Origin: Oryzibacter oryziterrae
GTDB lineage: Bacteria; Pseudomonadota; Alphaproteobacteria; Rhizobiales; Pleomorphomonadaceae
Reading direction: 5' to 3'
Assembly: GCF_021864535.1 (NCBI RefSeq)
Contig: NZ_JAKJIC010000021.1
Location: 1 to 64,000, forward strand
DNA: 64,000 nt
Positions 25,501 to 35,162 of this stretch are shown here, one piece after another. The stretch's first letter is position 1; every line of letters starts with the position of its first letter. Below the pieces are notes generated by a model. That model did not search any database and had not been told where the DNA came from. It was given only the letters and a program-made list of their open reading frames with translations. The position numbers were made by a program, and so were the translations under genes.

Positions 25501-28146
25501 TCAGGCAAGGGTGCGTTCGAGGATGTCCGAGACGTCCCGCGAGAGCTTTTCCTTGGCCTGAAGAGCGCGCAGAGCCTTCTCCGCCTTGCTCCGCCGACCC
25601 TGTTCATACGAGCGCCAGGAGCGGAAGCTGACCAGCAGACGCGACGCCAGTTGCGGGTTGCTGTCGTCGATTCGCCCGATCGTCTGGGCCACATAGTCGA
25701 AGCCCTTGCCGTCGGCGCGAGCGAACTGGGTGGGATTGAGCGAGGCGAAGGAGCCGATCAACGATCGCACGCGGTTGGGGTTGCCGAAGGAGAAGGCCGG
25801 ATCGGCAGTCAGCGCGATGACCTTGTCCAAGGTCTGAGCCTTGGCAACGGTGGCCTGCGTCGCCAGCCACTTGTCCACGACCAGCGGCACGGACGAGAAG
25901 CGCGCGTAGAAGGCCGCGAGTGCCTCGTCCGCCTGCGGTGCGCCACGATGCACCAGGATCGACAGCGCAGCGAGCCGGTCGGTCATGTTGGTTGCTGCCT
26001 GGAAACGGGCGTAGGTCAGGTCGAAGGCCGAGCTTTCGCCCGTCAGGGCGAGATAGTCCAGTGCGGCATTGGCAAGCGCCCGCTTGCCGGCGCTTGCTGC
26101 ATCCGGGGAGAAACCGCTGCCGATGTCTCCGGTGCCATCCTGGACCAGACGGGCAAAACGCGGCGCCAGACGGCTGGCCACGAAGCGCCGGAACGCCATG
26201 AGCGCCGTGTGAATGGCGTCGGGATCGATATTCTCGCTGATCTCGCGCGCAATGTCGTTCTCGCCCGGGGGCGACATCAGCAGCGCCTTGAAGGCGGGAT
26301 CGAGGGCGTCGCTGTCGAGCGCCGCACCGAGCGCCTCGGCGAAGGCGGTATCGAAGCTGAACGGTTGTCCCGAACGCGCCTGATGCGTCGCCTTGACGAT
26401 GGCGGCCATGGACAGCGAGGTGGCAGCCTGCCAGCGGTTGAAGGGGTCGGCGTCATTTCCGATCAGGAACACCTGGTCGTCGGACGACAGCGCGTGCCGC
26501 ACCTTGACCGGCGCCGAGAAGGCCCGGAACAGCGACGGCACCGGCCGCTCACTCAGGCCTTCAAAGACGATGGTCTGCTGAGCCTTGTCGAGAATGAACA
26601 CGTCTGCGCTGGTCTCCGCGCCACTGATGCGGCTGGGGCGGAGATCGTTGCCGGTCGATCCCACAAGACCGAAACGCACCGGGATCACCTGCGGCAGCTT
26701 CGAAGGCTGGCCGGGCGTCGGCGGCGTCTCCTGGCTCAGCACCAGCTCATAGGTCTGGCTGGCTTCGTCATGGCGCTCGGCCACCGTCACCACCGGCGTG
26801 CCGGCCTGGAAATACCAGTTCATGAACTGGCTGAGATCCCGGGCCGACGTCTCGGCAAAGCAGGCAACGAACTCTTCGATCGTTGCAGCCTGGCCGTCAT
26901 GGCGGTCGAAATAGAGCGTCATGCCGCGCGCAAAGGCGTCATCGCCGATCAGCGTCTTCAGCATGCGGATGACTTCCGCGCCTTTTTCGTAGACCGTCGC
27001 CGTGTAGAAGTTGTTGATTTCCTTGTATTGGTTTGGCCGCACCGGATGGGCGAGCGGGCCGCCGTCCTCGGGAAACTGATGGCTGCGCAGCACCTTGACG
27101 TCGGCGATGCGCTTGACCGGGCGCGAACGCTCGTCGGCAGAGAACTCCTGATCGCGGAAAACGGTCAGCCCTTCCTTGAGGCAGAGCTGGAACCAGTCGC
27201 GGCAGGTGATGCGGTTGCCCGTCCAGTTATGGAAATACTCGTGCGCAATGACCGATTCGACACCGGCATAATCGCCGTCGGTGGCGATATCCGCGTCGGC
27301 GAGCACATACTTGTCGTTGAAGATGTTGAGGCCCTTGTTCTCCATGGCGCCCATGTTGAAATCGGACACGGCGACCACATTGAACACGTCGAGATCATAT
27401 TCGCGGCCGAAGACATCCTCGTCCCACTTCATCGAGCGCTTCAGCGAGTCCATGGCATAGAGCGCCTTGGAGCCATTGCCGTGCTCCACATAGACGGCGA
27501 GGTCCACATGGCGCCCGGACTTGGTGGTGAAGCTGTCCTTGACCGCCTCGAGGTCCCCGGCAACCAGCGCGAAGAGATAGCTCGGCTTCGGCCACGGATC
27601 ATCCCAGACGGCGAAATGGCGACCGTTGCCACAGTCGCCGCTCTCGACCAGATTGCCGTTGGACAGCAGCACCGGCGCCTCCTTGGCGTCGGCTTCCATG
27701 CGAACACGATAAACCGACAGCACATCCGGGCGATCGAGGAAATAGGTGATGCGGCGGAAGCCTTCAGCTTCGCATTGCGTGCACCAGGCGCCGCTCGACC
27801 GGTAGAGGCCCATGAGTTTGGTGTTCGCGGCCGGATCCAGGCGGGTGACGATCGTCAGCGTGAAGGCGCCCTGCGGCGGCGACGAGATCGTGAGGCTGGT
27901 ATCCTGAACCTGATAGCTGTTGGCCCCAAGGACTTCACCGTCAAGCGCCACCGAGACCAGCGTCAGTTCGTCGCCATCGAGGACCAGGGGCTTGCCGCCG
28001 ATACCGTCACGCGGAGATACAGCGAGTTCCGCGCGCACCAGCGTTTCATCAGCCCGTAAATCGAAGTCGAGCGCGATCCTGTCGATCGCGTAGTCGGACG
28101 GGCGATAGTCGGAGAGACGGATGGGCGCGACGGTATCGTTGAGCAC
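25501..28146 (-). CDS. pepN: aminopeptidase N (M1 family)
   Basis: 881 aa, start GTG 28146 (VLNDTVAPIRLSDYRPSDY) with AGGTGA six bases upstream. The longer frame to 28215 adds non-conserved residues. M1 family signatures are the exopeptidase motif MGAMENKGLN, the zinc motif HEYFH (near residue 303) with NWTGNRIT, and the downstream Glu in LKEGLTVFRDQEF. Length and layout match gammaproteobacterial PepN (about 870 aa), with a C-terminal DUF3458 helical domain. It is a cytoplasmic enzyme that completes degradation of peptides from ATP-dependent proteases. It is divergent from the secreted protease at 28240. Confidence 0.95.
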   Translation of the reverse strand: MLNDTVAPIRLSDYRPSDYAIDRIALDFDLRADETLVRAELAVSPRDGIGGKPLVLDGDELTLVSVALDGEVLGANSYQVQDTSLTISSPPQGAFTLTIVTRLDPAANTKLMGLYRSSGAWCTQCEAEGFRRITYFLDRPDVLSVYRVRMEADAKEAPVLLSNGNLVESGDCGNGRHFAVWDDPWPKPSYLFALVAGDLEAVKDSFTTKSGRHVDLAVYVEHGNGSKALYAMDSLKRSMKWDEDVFGREYDLDVFNVVAVSDFNMGAMENKGLNIFNDKYVLADADIATDGDYAGVESVIAHEYFHNWTGNRITCRDWFQLCLKEGLTVFRDQEFSADERSRPVKRIADVKVLRSHQFPEDGGPLAHPVRPNQYKEINNFYTATVYEKGAEVIRMLKTLIGDDAFARGMTLYFDRHDGQAATIEEFVACFAETSARDLSQFMNWYFQAGTPVVTVAERHDEASQTYELVLSQETPPTPGQPSKLPQVIPVRFGLVGSTGNDLRPSRISGAETSADVFILDKAQQTIVFEGLSERPVPSLFRAFSAPVKVRHALSSDDQVFLIGNDADPFNRWQAATSLSMAAIVKATHQARSGQPFSFDTAFAEALGAALDSDALDPAFKALLMSPPGENDIAREISENIDPDAIHTALMAFRRFVASRLAPRFARLVQDGTGDIGSGFSPDAASAGKRALANAALDYLALTGESSAFDLTYARFQAATNMTDRLAALSILVHRGAPQADEALAAFYARFSSVPLVVDKWLATQATVAKAQTLDKVIALTADPAFSFGNPNRVRSLIGSFASLNPTQFARADGKGFDYVAQTIGRIDDSNPQLASRLLVSFRSWRSYEQGRRSKAEKALRALQAKEKLSRDVSDILERTLA

Positions 28147-28239
28147 TTTTTCACCTGAACAGTAACTGGAAACACGAATTCGCCCCAAACCGATGAGACA
28201 GTTCTTCGCATCCACGAAAGTGGTTTTAGGGAGAAATCC

Positions 28240-29475
28240 ATGAAAAGCAAAACATTCTTTGCTGGCATTTCCGTGATGGCCGGCCTCTGTGCGATTGTAA
28301 CGCCGGCTGGCGCGGCGGCACCTGATGCCGCCGTTTCAAGACTTTCTGGGGCCAGTGGTACGACGCTGACCGACAAGGATATTCAGAACGCCAAGCCGAT
28401 GTTCCGCGCCATTCCTGCGGACAAGAAGGCGGCGATGGTGAAGGCTGCCGGTTCGGCCGCCAGCATTCAGAGCGTGCCTCAGCAGAGCGGCGTGGTCGCT
28501 GGCAATGCCGGTTCGCCCGTTGTCGCTCCGGCAGTCACCGGCTCTGCGGCCACCGAGAAGGCTGCGGCCGGTACCGACGGTGGTACCATCCAGGCCTACG
28601 GCACGACCAAGCACCCTTTCACCACGATGGGCGCCTATTCCGGGACGAAGACCGCCAGTACTTCGTCTCCGACCAATCTCTATCCCTGGCGTGCCGCTGG
28701 CAAGCTCTACATGAAGTTCTCCGACGGAAACTCCTATGTTTGCTCGGCTGCCATGATCAAGCGCGGCCTGCTGGTGACGGCCGCTCACTGTGTCTGGAAC
28801 TTCGGCACCAATGTCCAGGCAACCGCAGTCACTTTCGTTCCGGCCATGTTTGAGTCCTCAAAGCCGTATGGTCAATACACACTCGCCTACTCTGGTGGTC
28901 GTTCGGGTATATTTGTGCCAAAAGTTTACACAAGCGGGACCGACACTTGTGCCGACGACCAAGGTGTCTCCTGCGCCAACGACGTAGCCGTCATCGCCTT
29001 GAAGGCCGGATCTGACGGCAAGCACGCCGGCGACAAGACCGGTTGGTTCGGTTACGGCTACGGCAGCTACGGCTACTCGTCCTTCTTCGGCAAGCAGGTG
29101 GCTCAGCTTACCCAGCTCGGGTATCCGGTGACCTTCAGCAGTGGAAAGCGGATGATCCGTACCGATTCCACCGGTTACCAAGTGTCGCCAACCAGCGTGA
29201 TCATAGGTTCGCGTCAGACGGGGGGCTCTTCGGGCGGTCCGTGGATTCTCAACTTCGGCGTGGATCCCAGCACGTCTGCGCCCACGCCTTCGGCCGGGAC
29301 CGCAAACGTGGTGGTCGGCGTTACCAGTTGGGAGTATGTCGACAACAATGGCAACGTCACATCCGATCTTGAGCAGGGCGCCTCGCGCTTCAGCACCAAC
29401 GCCGCCTTCCAGAGCACGCCGAACATCAAGGCGCTTGTGAATGCGGCTTGCAGCGCGTTCCCCAGCAACTGCTGA
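28240..29475 (+). CDS. secreted trypsin-like serine protease
   Basis: 411 aa with a signal peptide (about residues 1-25, AIVTPAGA-AA), then a low-complexity Ala/Ser/Thr-rich propeptide to about residue 145, then an S1-type domain. The triad is H183 (VTAAHCVW), D248 (CANDVAVIAL) and S331 (GGSSGGPW). Cysteines flank the His and Asp segments (YVCSAAM, CADDQGVSCAND), which is consistent with disulfides in an exported enzyme. A Tyr/Gly-rich loop (FGYGYGSYGYSSFFG) follows the Asp. It resembles the bacterial glutamyl-endopeptidase/V8-like group. The propeptide suggests maturation outside the cytoplasm. It is monocistronic, just upstream of the trp leader; no functional link to trp is implied. Confidence 0.85.
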   Translation: MKSKTFFAGISVMAGLCAIVTPAGAAAPDAAVSRLSGASGTTLTDKDIQNAKPMFRAIPADKKAAMVKAAGSAASIQSVPQQSGVVAGNAGSPVVAPAVTGSAATEKAAAGTDGGTIQAYGTTKHPFTTMGAYSGTKTASTSSPTNLYPWRAAGKLYMKFSDGNSYVCSAAMIKRGLLVTAAHCVWNFGTNVQATAVTFVPAMFESSKPYGQYTLAYSGGRSGIFVPKVYTSGTDTCADDQGVSCANDVAVIALKAGSDGKHAGDKTGWFGYGYGSYGYSSFFGKQVAQLTQLGYPVTFSSGKRMIRTDSTGYQVSPTSVIIGSRQTGGSSGGPWILNFGVDPSTSAPTPSAGTANVVVGVTSWEYVDNNGNVTSDLEQGASRFSTNAAFQSTPNIKALVNAACSAFPSNC

Positions 29476-29494
29476 TAAACCGCGTGATCGGTTC

Positions 29495-29523
29495 TGGACA
29501 ACACCCGTTACATCGCCTAACGT
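29495..29523 (+). promoter_or_regulatory. trp promoter
   Basis: A -35-like TGGACA (29495-29500), a 17-base spacer and a -10-like TAACGT (29518-29523) place the transcript start at about 29530-29531. That is the A of the trpL ATG, so the leader mRNA would be leaderless, as described for Sinorhizobium trpL. Confidence 0.6.
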
Positions 29524-29530
29524 GCGCGAC

Positions 29531-29581
29531 ATGAAACAGTTTGTCGTTCTGTCCGCATCGTGGTGGTGGCGCTCTCTCTGA
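29531..29581 (+). CDS. trpL: trp leader peptide TrpL
   Basis: A 16-codon frame, MKQFVVLSASWWWRSL, with three consecutive Trp codons and TGA at 29579-29581. It follows the -10 box so closely that translation would begin at the first base of the transcript. Ribosome stalling at the Trp codons when charged tRNA-Trp is scarce would control the downstream attenuator. Three tandem Trp codons in a 16-codon frame ahead of trpE is diagnostic. Confidence 0.9.
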   Translation: MKQFVVLSASWWWRSL

Positions 29582-29583
29582 GT

Positions 29584-29656
29584 GAGCGGCCGGCGAAGTG
29601 TGTCCAGACGAGGACAATTTGAACGAGGGCCGCTCCGGGAAACCGGAACGGCCCTT
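29584..29656 (+). promoter_or_regulatory. trp attenuator with mutually exclusive hairpins
   Basis: The antiterminator arm GAGCGGCC (29584-29591) is exactly complementary to GGCCGCTC (29628-29635). The latter is also the 5' side of the terminator hairpin 29626-29656 (AGGGCCG..TCCGG, loop GAAA, CCGGA..CGGCCCT). An upstream pairing CGCTC (29570-29574) with GAGCG (29584-29588) can sequester the antiterminator arm when the ribosome finishes trpL. The terminator is followed by CTTCGTG instead of a long T tract, so release may be less efficient than in textbook attenuators. Confidence 0.75.
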
Positions 29657-29711
29657 CGTGCATCTGCATCAGTGCTTTCCGGGTGGCCGAGCGGCAGGTG
29701 GAGAGCACAAG

Positions 29712-31931
29712 ATGACGAGAGTTAAGAAGGTCGGACTGATGGCCCTTGAGGATTTTTCCTTCGTGACTGCCGGCGGTGTTGCCGTGACCCGATCGGCCCG
29801 CGCCGATTCCTACCGCGCGGCCCTGTCGGGCTATATCGACAAGCTGGACGAACGCCGCGGGGCCGTTCTTTCATCGAACTACGAGTATCCGGGCCGCTAT
29901 TCGCGCTGGGACATGGCGTTCATCGATCCGCCGGTGGCGCTGACGGCACGTCGCAACCAAGTGACGATCGAGGCGCTCAACGAGCGGGGCAGGGTACTGC
30001 TGCCGGCCTTCTCGATCGCGGTGCAGGGGCCGGATCTCCTGTCCTTCGACCAGGCGGGTGACAGGATCGTGCTGACCGTCAAGCGCCCCGAAGAGCGCTT
30101 CGCCGAGGAAGAGCGCTCACGCCAGCCGTCGGTCTTCTCGGTCATCCGCCGCATCCTTGCCAAGTTCTCGACGCTGGACGACGACAAGATCGGCCTCTGG
30201 GGCGCCTTCGGCTATGATCTCGCCTTCCAGTTCGACAGCATCGACTTCAAGCTGCCGCGCCCGGACGACCAGCGCGATCTGGTGCTCTACTTCCCCGACG
30301 AAATCCTGATCGTCGATCACCATCGTGGTGCCGCCACCGTCTATGCCTATGACTTCGAGGTCGAGGGGCGCAGCACGGCCGGATTGCCGCGTGACGGATC
30401 GCGCACGCCCTTCCGCTATTCCGACAAGATTCCCGGTCGCGGCGATCACGAGCCCGGTGAGTATGCGGCCTCGGTTGCCAAGGCGGTCGAGTATTTCAAG
30501 CGCGGCGATCTGTTTGAAGTCGTGCCGGGCCAGACGTTCTACGAGCGTCCGACCTCGCCGCCGTCGGCCATCTCCCGCCGCTTGCAGCAGATCAACCCCT
30601 CGCCCTATGGCTTCTTCTTTAACCTCGGCGACAACGAGTATCTGGTGGGCGCCAGCCCCGAGATGTATGTGCGCGTTACCAACGGCAAGCGCGTCGAGAC
30701 CTGCCCGATCTCCGGCACCATCCGCCGCGGCAAGAATGCCATCGAGGACGAGGCGCAGATCCGCATCCTGCTCAACTCCAAGAAGGACGAGGCCGAGCTG
30801 ACCATGTGCTCGGACGTTGACCGCAACGACAAGAGCCGCATTTGCGAGCCTGGCTCGGTGAAGGTCATCGGCCGCCGCCAGATCGAGATGTATTCGCGCC
30901 TCATCCACACGGTCGACCATATCGAAGGCCGTCTGCGCGACGGCATGGACGGGCTCGATGCCTTCCTCAGCCATGCCTGGGCGGTGACCGTGACAGGCGC
31001 TCCGAAGCTCTGGGCCATGCAGTTCATCGAGGATCACGAAAAGAGCTGTCGCGCCTGGTATGGCGGCGCTGTCGGTGCCCTGTTCGCCAATGGCGACGTC
31101 AACACCGGCCTCACCCTGCGCACCGTCCGCCTCAAGGATGGCATCGCGCAGGTGCGCGCCGGAGCCACGCTGCTCTATGATTCCATCCCCATGGAGGAAG
31201 AGCGCGAGACCGAGCTGAAGGCCTCCGCCATGCTGGCCGCCATCCGCGAGGCCGGCAACGGCCCGGCCATCCAGGAAGCAGCTGTGAAGGAAACGGTGGG
31301 CGAGGGCGTCCGCGTGGTGCTCATCGACCACGAGGACAGCTTTGTTCACACACTCGCCAACTACTTCCGCCAGACCGGCGCGGATGTGCTGACGCTTCGC
31401 TCCTCCAAGGGCAAGGGTATCGATCCCGCCCTGATCGCGGCGGCAAAGCCCGACCTCGTGGTGATGTCCCCCGGCCCGGGCAACCCGTCGGACTTCCATT
31501 GCTCGCGTACCATCCGCGCTGTGCGCGACATGGGCTTGCCGGTCTTCGGCGTCTGCCTCGGCCTGCAGGCCATGGTGGAGACTTATGGCGGCGAGCTTGG
31601 TCAGCTCACGATCCCCGTGCATGGCAAGCCTTCGGAAGTGGCGGTGGCCCGCAATTCCATCCTGTTCAACGGGCTGCCGGACAGGGTGATCGTCGGGCGT
31701 TATCACTCCCTGCACGCACTGAAGGGCAAGTTGCCTGACGATTTTGCCATCACCGCCGAGACCGACGATGGTGTGATCATGGCCGTGGAGCACAAGACCG
31801 AGCCGCTGGCCGCGGTGCAGTTCCACCCCGAATCCATCATGTCGCTCAGCGACGATGCCGGACACAAGATCGTCGAGAATGCGATTCGCGGCCTTGTGGC
31901 CTCGCGCAAGACGGAAGGTCGAGTGGCCTGA
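29712..31931 (+). CDS. trpE: anthranilate synthase, fused TrpE-TrpG
   Basis: 739 aa, start ATG 29712 with GGTGGAGAG upstream (an alternative ATG is at 29739). Residues about 1-520 are the chorismate-binding component I, with [15 protein letters not shown], the [12 protein letters not shown] loop, [15 protein letters not shown] and [18 protein letters not shown]. Residues about 530-735 are the glutamine amidotransferase, with C615 ([12 protein letters not shown]) and QFHPESIMS. The enzyme converts chorismate and glutamine to anthranilate, the first step of tryptophan synthesis. The E-G fusion is the rhizobial form. It is controlled by the trpL attenuator upstream and a terminator downstream, so it is transcribed alone. 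Confidence 0.95.
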   Translation: MTRVKKVGLMALEDFSFVTAGGVAVTRSARADSYRAALSGYIDKLDERRGAVLSSNYEYPGRYSRWDMAFIDPPVALTARRNQVTIEALNERGRVLLPAFSIAVQGPDLLSFDQAGDRIVLTVKRPEERFAEEERSRQPSVFSVIRRILAKFSTLDDDKIGLWGAFGYDLAFQFDSIDFKLPRPDDQRDLVLYFPDEILIVDHHRGAATVYAYDFEVEGRSTAGLPRDGSRTPFRYSDKIPGRGDHEPGEYAASVAKAVEYFKRGDLFEVVPGQTFYERPTSPPSAISRRLQQINPSPYGFFFNLGDNEYLVGASPEMYVRVTNGKRVETCPISGTIRRGKNAIEDEAQIRILLNSKKDEAELTMCSDVDRNDKSRICEPGSVKVIGRRQIEMYSRLIHTVDHIEGRLRDGMDGLDAFLSHAWAVTVTGAPKLWAMQFIEDHEKSCRAWYGGAVGALFANGDVNTGLTLRTVRLKDGIAQVRAGATLLYDSIPMEEERETELKASAMLAAIREAGNGPAIQEAAVKETVGEGVRVVLIDHEDSFVHTLANYFRQTGADVLTLRSSKGKGIDPALIAAAKPDLVVMSPGPGNPSDFHCSRTIRAVRDMGLPVFGVCLGLQAMVETYGGELGQLTIPVHGKPSEVAVARNSILFNGLPDRVIVGRYHSLHALKGKLPDDFAITAETDDGVIMAVEHKTEPLAAVQFHPESIMSLSDDAGHKIVENAIRGLVASRKTEGRVA

Positions 31932-31964
31932 CGTCAGCGCTTCAGGACTTGGTGAGAGGAAATG

Positions 31965-31997
31965 ACCCGCAAATGGCCCGGCCGTGTGCGGGTTTTT
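31965..31997 (+). terminator. Rho-independent terminator of trpE(G)
   Basis: The stem ACCCGCA (31965-31971) pairs with TGCGGGT (31987-31993), with an inner GGCC/GGCC pairing and a T5 tract. It lies 34 bases after the trpE stop. Confidence 0.75.
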
Positions 31998-32384
31998 CTC
32001 TGCCGATTCCGGTTCAGGCTGGTCGCCGCCCGTCATGGGCCAAGGCGCGCCCCCGCCGCTCGGAACCACGCCGCTTGCCCTTGGGGCGGGGCAGTAACCA
32101 TCGGCCGCTTAGTATTTTTGTCCTATTGATAAAAAATGTTGCGCCTCATTCCCGCATTTGCCCACTTTTTGCTCCTTGACCGTTTGAATTTTTTACCGAA
32201 AGATCAAGGAAACAAAGCGAGCGGTCGAAGCACCGCCGAGGGGACTTGAGAGGACTGCGGTAACAATCCCGATCCGATACCTGGCTTCGGCCATGTCGGA
32301 TCCAGTCTCGACCTGGTGCGGCTTGTCCGATCCGGGCGAGGGTGTTCCGCATCTTCTCAGCAAGCAGAGACGGGAACCAAAGCC
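31998..32384. other. intergenic region between trpE and preT
   Basis: About 390 bases, of which 32110-32220 is markedly AT-rich and should hold the preT promoter. A half RutR-like site TTGACCG lies at 32176-32182, but its second arm is not conserved. No small gene is convincing. Confidence 0.5.
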
Positions 32385-33713
32385 ATGCCGGACATTTCTG
32401 CGGGCCGCCTGGAGACGGCGGAACTTACCAAGAATTTCGCGGACATCCATCCGCCGCTTGATCGGCACGAAGCCGTGGTCGAAAGCGATCGTTGCTATTT
32501 CTGCTACGATGCGCCGTGCACCATCGCCTGCCCGACCTCGATCGACATTCCGATGTTCATCCGCAAGATCGGTACCGGCAATGTGGACGGTGCAGCGGAG
32601 ACCATCTTCTCGTCCAACATCCTCGGCGGCATGTGCGCCCGCGTCTGCCCCACCGAAGAGCTGTGCGAAGAGGCCTGCGTGCGCAACACGGCCGAGGAAA
32701 AGCCGGTTCGCATCGGGCTGTTGCAGCGCTTTGCCACGGACCACTATCTCGGTGGTCATGACCATTTCGGCACGCGCGCCGCTTCGACCGGCAAGACGGT
32801 CGCCGTAGTCGGGGCTGGTCCGGCCGGTCTCGCCTGTGCTCACGAACTGTCGCTCAAGGGCCATGATGTCGTGGTCTACGAGGCGCGCGCCAAGTCTGGC
32901 GGCCTCAACGAGCACGGTATTGCCACCTACAAGGCGACCGACAACTTCGCCCAGAAGGAAGTCGACTTCGTCCTTGGCGTTGGCGGCATCCGCATCGAGC
33001 ATGGCAAGGCACTCGGCAAGGACGTCTCGCTGGCCGATCTCAAGGCCAGGCATGGCGCCGTCTTCCTCGGCCTCGGCCTGCAGGCGGTCAATGCCCTGGG
33101 CCTCGAAGGCGAGGACCTTGCGGGGGTGACCGACGCGGTCCGCTGGATCGAGGATCTGCGCCAGGCTGCAGACAAGGCATCCGTGCCGGTCGGCCGCCGC
33201 GTGGTCGTCATCGGCGGCGGCATGACCGCTGTCGACGCCGCGGTTCAGGCTCGCAAGCTTGGCGCCGAAGAGGTGACGATGCTCTATCGCCGCGGCCCGG
33301 AGCAGATGAATGCCTCCGAGTTCGAACGCGAACTGGCGCAGATCAACGGTGTGAAGCTCGTCTACTGGGCGGCTCCCACCCGCCTGATCGCCGAGGGCAA
33401 CGGCATTGCCGGTATCGAATATGAGACGACCCGCCTCGACGACAGCGGCAAGCTGGTCGGCACCGGCCGCAAGGCGACGCTCGCCTGCGACCAGGTGATG
33501 AAGGCCATCGGCCAGGTCTTCGTCGCCGAACCGCTCGCCGACACCGTCGCGCTCGAAAAGGGACGCATCAAGGTTGACGGCGAGCAGCGCACCTCGGCTG
33601 CTGGCGTCTGGGCCGGTGGCGACTGCGTGCTCGGCGGCGAGGATCTCACCGTTCAAGCCGTCGACCACGGCAAGCGCGCCGCCCAATCCATTCACGCCTC
33701 CCTGATGGCCTGA
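32385..33713 (+). CDS. preT: dihydropyrimidine dehydrogenase (NAD+) subunit PreT
   Basis: 442 aa, start ATG 32385. The N-terminal iron-sulfur region (about residues 35-110) carries CYFCYDAPCTIACPT and CARVCPTEELCEEAC. An FAD-binding GXGXXG segment (VAVVGAGPAGLACAHEL) and an NAD(P)H-binding VVVIGGGMTAVDAA segment follow, as in the GltD-like family. PreT is the electron-input subunit that passes NADH electrons to PreA. It is followed by preA after 18 bases, and the pair catalyses the first step of reductive uracil/thymine degradation. Confidence 0.92.
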   Translation: MPDISAGRLETAELTKNFADIHPPLDRHEAVVESDRCYFCYDAPCTIACPTSIDIPMFIRKIGTGNVDGAAETIFSSNILGGMCARVCPTEELCEEACVRNTAEEKPVRIGLLQRFATDHYLGGHDHFGTRAASTGKTVAVVGAGPAGLACAHELSLKGHDVVVYEARAKSGGLNEHGIATYKATDNFAQKEVDFVLGVGGIRIEHGKALGKDVSLADLKARHGAVFLGLGLQAVNALGLEGEDLAGVTDAVRWIEDLRQAADKASVPVGRRVVVIGGGMTAVDAAVQARKLGAEEVTMLYRRGPEQMNASEFERELAQINGVKLVYWAAPTRLIAEGNGIAGIEYETTRLDDSGKLVGTGRKATLACDQVMKAIGQVFVAEPLADTVALEKGRIKVDGEQRTSAAGVWAGGDCVLGGEDLTVQAVDHGKRAAQSIHASLMA

Positions 33714-33731
33714 TCGACGAGGAGTTTCATC

Positions 33732-35045
33732 ATGGCTGACCTTCGCAGCAATTTCCTCGGCATCAAGTCGCCGAACCCCTTCTGGCTGGCCTCCGCGCCG
33801 CCCACTGACAAGCAGTATAACGTCGAGCGCGCCTTCAAGGCGGGCTGGGGCGGCGTGGTCTGGAAGACCCTTGGCGAAGACCCGGAAGTGGTCAACGTCT
33901 CCGGTCCGCGCTATGGCGCCACCCATGGCGGCGACCGCCGTCTGGCCGGCCTCAACAACATCGAACTGATTACCGATCGCCCGCTGGAAGTGAACCTGCG
34001 CGAGATCGCCGAGGTGAAGAAGAACTTCCCCGATCGCGCTCTGGTCGTCTCCCTGATGGTACCGTGCGAGGAGAAAAACTGGACCTCCATCGTCAAGCGC
34101 GTCGAAGCAACCGGCGCCGACGGCATCGAGCTCAACTTTGGCTGCCCGCATGGCATGAGCGAGCGCGGCATGGGCTCGGCGGTCGGTCAGGTGCCGGAAT
34201 ACATCGAGATGGTGACGCGCTGGTGCAAGGCGGCGAGCCGCATGCCGGTCATCGTCAAGCTGACGCCCAACATCACCGACATCCGCTATCCCGCCCGTGC
34301 CGCCCACAAGGGTGGGGCAGATGCCGTGTCGCTGATCAACACCGTCAGCTCCATCGTCTCGGTCGATCTTGACAATTTCGCCCCCGTGCCGACCATCGAT
34401 GGCAAGGGCAGTCATGGCGGCTATTGCGGCCCGGCGGTGAAGCCCATCGCGCTCAACATGGTGGCCGAGATCGCCCGTGATCTGGAGACCGCTGGCCTGC
34501 CCATCTCCGGCATCGGCGGCATCGGCACCTGGCGCGACGCGGCCGAGTTCATCGCGCTCGGTTGCGGTACCGTTCAGGTCTGCACCGCCGTGATGACCTA
34601 CGGCTTCAAGATCGTCGAAGAGATGATCGACGGCCTCAGCCACTACATGGACACCAAGGGCTTCCGCACCATCGACGACTTCCGTGGCATGGCCGTGCCG
34701 AATGTCACCGATTGGCGCTACCTGAACCTCAACTATGTGGCCAAGGCCAAGATCGACCAGGACCTGTGCATCAAGTGCGGTCGCTGCCACATCGCCTGCG
34801 AGGACACCTCGCATCAGGCGATCACCCACCTGGTCAATGGCGTGCGCCACTTCGAGGTGAAGGACGAGGAGTGCGTCGGCTGCAATCTCTGCGTCAACGT
34901 CTGCCCGGTGGACGGCTGCATCACCATGGAGCCGATGAAGCCCGGCACGATAGATCCGCGCACCGGCCGCGCGGTGTCCGACAAGTATGCCAACTGGACA
35001 ACGCACCCCAACAACCCCACCGCCGTTGGCGTCGCGGCCGAATGA
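33732..35045 (+). CDS. preA: dihydropyrimidine dehydrogenase (NAD+) subunit PreA
   Basis: 437 aa. A dihydroorotate-dehydrogenase-like FMN barrel occupies about residues 1-330 (NFGCPHGMSERGMGSAVGQ, VKLTPNITD, GIGGIGTWRDAAEF). Two C-terminal [4Fe-4S] motifs follow (CIKCGRCHIACEDTSHQ and CVGCNLCVNVCPVDGC). It reduces uracil or thymine to the dihydro base. In the loop where mammalian enzymes have a general-acid Cys (ACGQ), this protein reads AVGQ. I recall E. coli PreA also lacking Cys there, so this looks like a bacterial feature, not a loss. RBS GAGGAG at 33719-33724 precedes the start. Confidence 0.93.
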   Translation: MADLRSNFLGIKSPNPFWLASAPPTDKQYNVERAFKAGWGGVVWKTLGEDPEVVNVSGPRYGATHGGDRRLAGLNNIELITDRPLEVNLREIAEVKKNFPDRALVVSLMVPCEEKNWTSIVKRVEATGADGIELNFGCPHGMSERGMGSAVGQVPEYIEMVTRWCKAASRMPVIVKLTPNITDIRYPARAAHKGGADAVSLINTVSSIVSVDLDNFAPVPTIDGKGSHGGYCGPAVKPIALNMVAEIARDLETAGLPISGIGGIGTWRDAAEFIALGCGTVQVCTAVMTYGFKIVEEMIDGLSHYMDTKGFRTIDDFRGMAVPNVTDWRYLNLNYVAKAKIDQDLCIKCGRCHIACEDTSHQAITHLVNGVRHFEVKDEECVGCNLCVNVCPVDGCITMEPMKPGTIDPRTGRAVSDKYANWTTHPNNPTAVGVAAE

Positions 35046-35073
35046 GGCGATGCTGGGGGCTCTGAAATTTGGT

Positions 35074-35107
35074 CGGCCGGGGTGCTCTCGCCCCGGCCGC
35101 TTTCCTT
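35074..35107 (+). terminator. terminator of preTA
   Basis: The stem CGGCCGGGG (35074-35082) pairs with CCCCGGCCG (35091-35099) around the loop TGCTCTCG. It is followed by CTTTCCTTT, 29 bases after the preA stop. Confidence 0.7.
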
Positions 35108-35162
35108 TGAAGGGATGCGCTTCAATGCCGCGCGTTTCGGGCGCCAGCGGATTCGTTGAGGA

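Noticed and set aside
25651-28059. 802-codon plus-strand frame opposite pepN
   Set aside because: Antisense shadow; pepN has its full catalytic motifs on the other strand.
30117-32069. 650-codon minus-strand frame opposite trpE
   Set aside because: Antisense shadow that also crosses the trpE terminator.
32176-32190. RutR box upstream of preT
   Set aside because: Only the left half-site is present (six of seven); the right arm matches at two of seven positions.
32193-35006. 937-codon minus-strand frame opposite preT and preA
   Set aside because: Antisense shadow spanning two genes and their intergenic gap; composition typical of reversed alphaproteobacterial codons.
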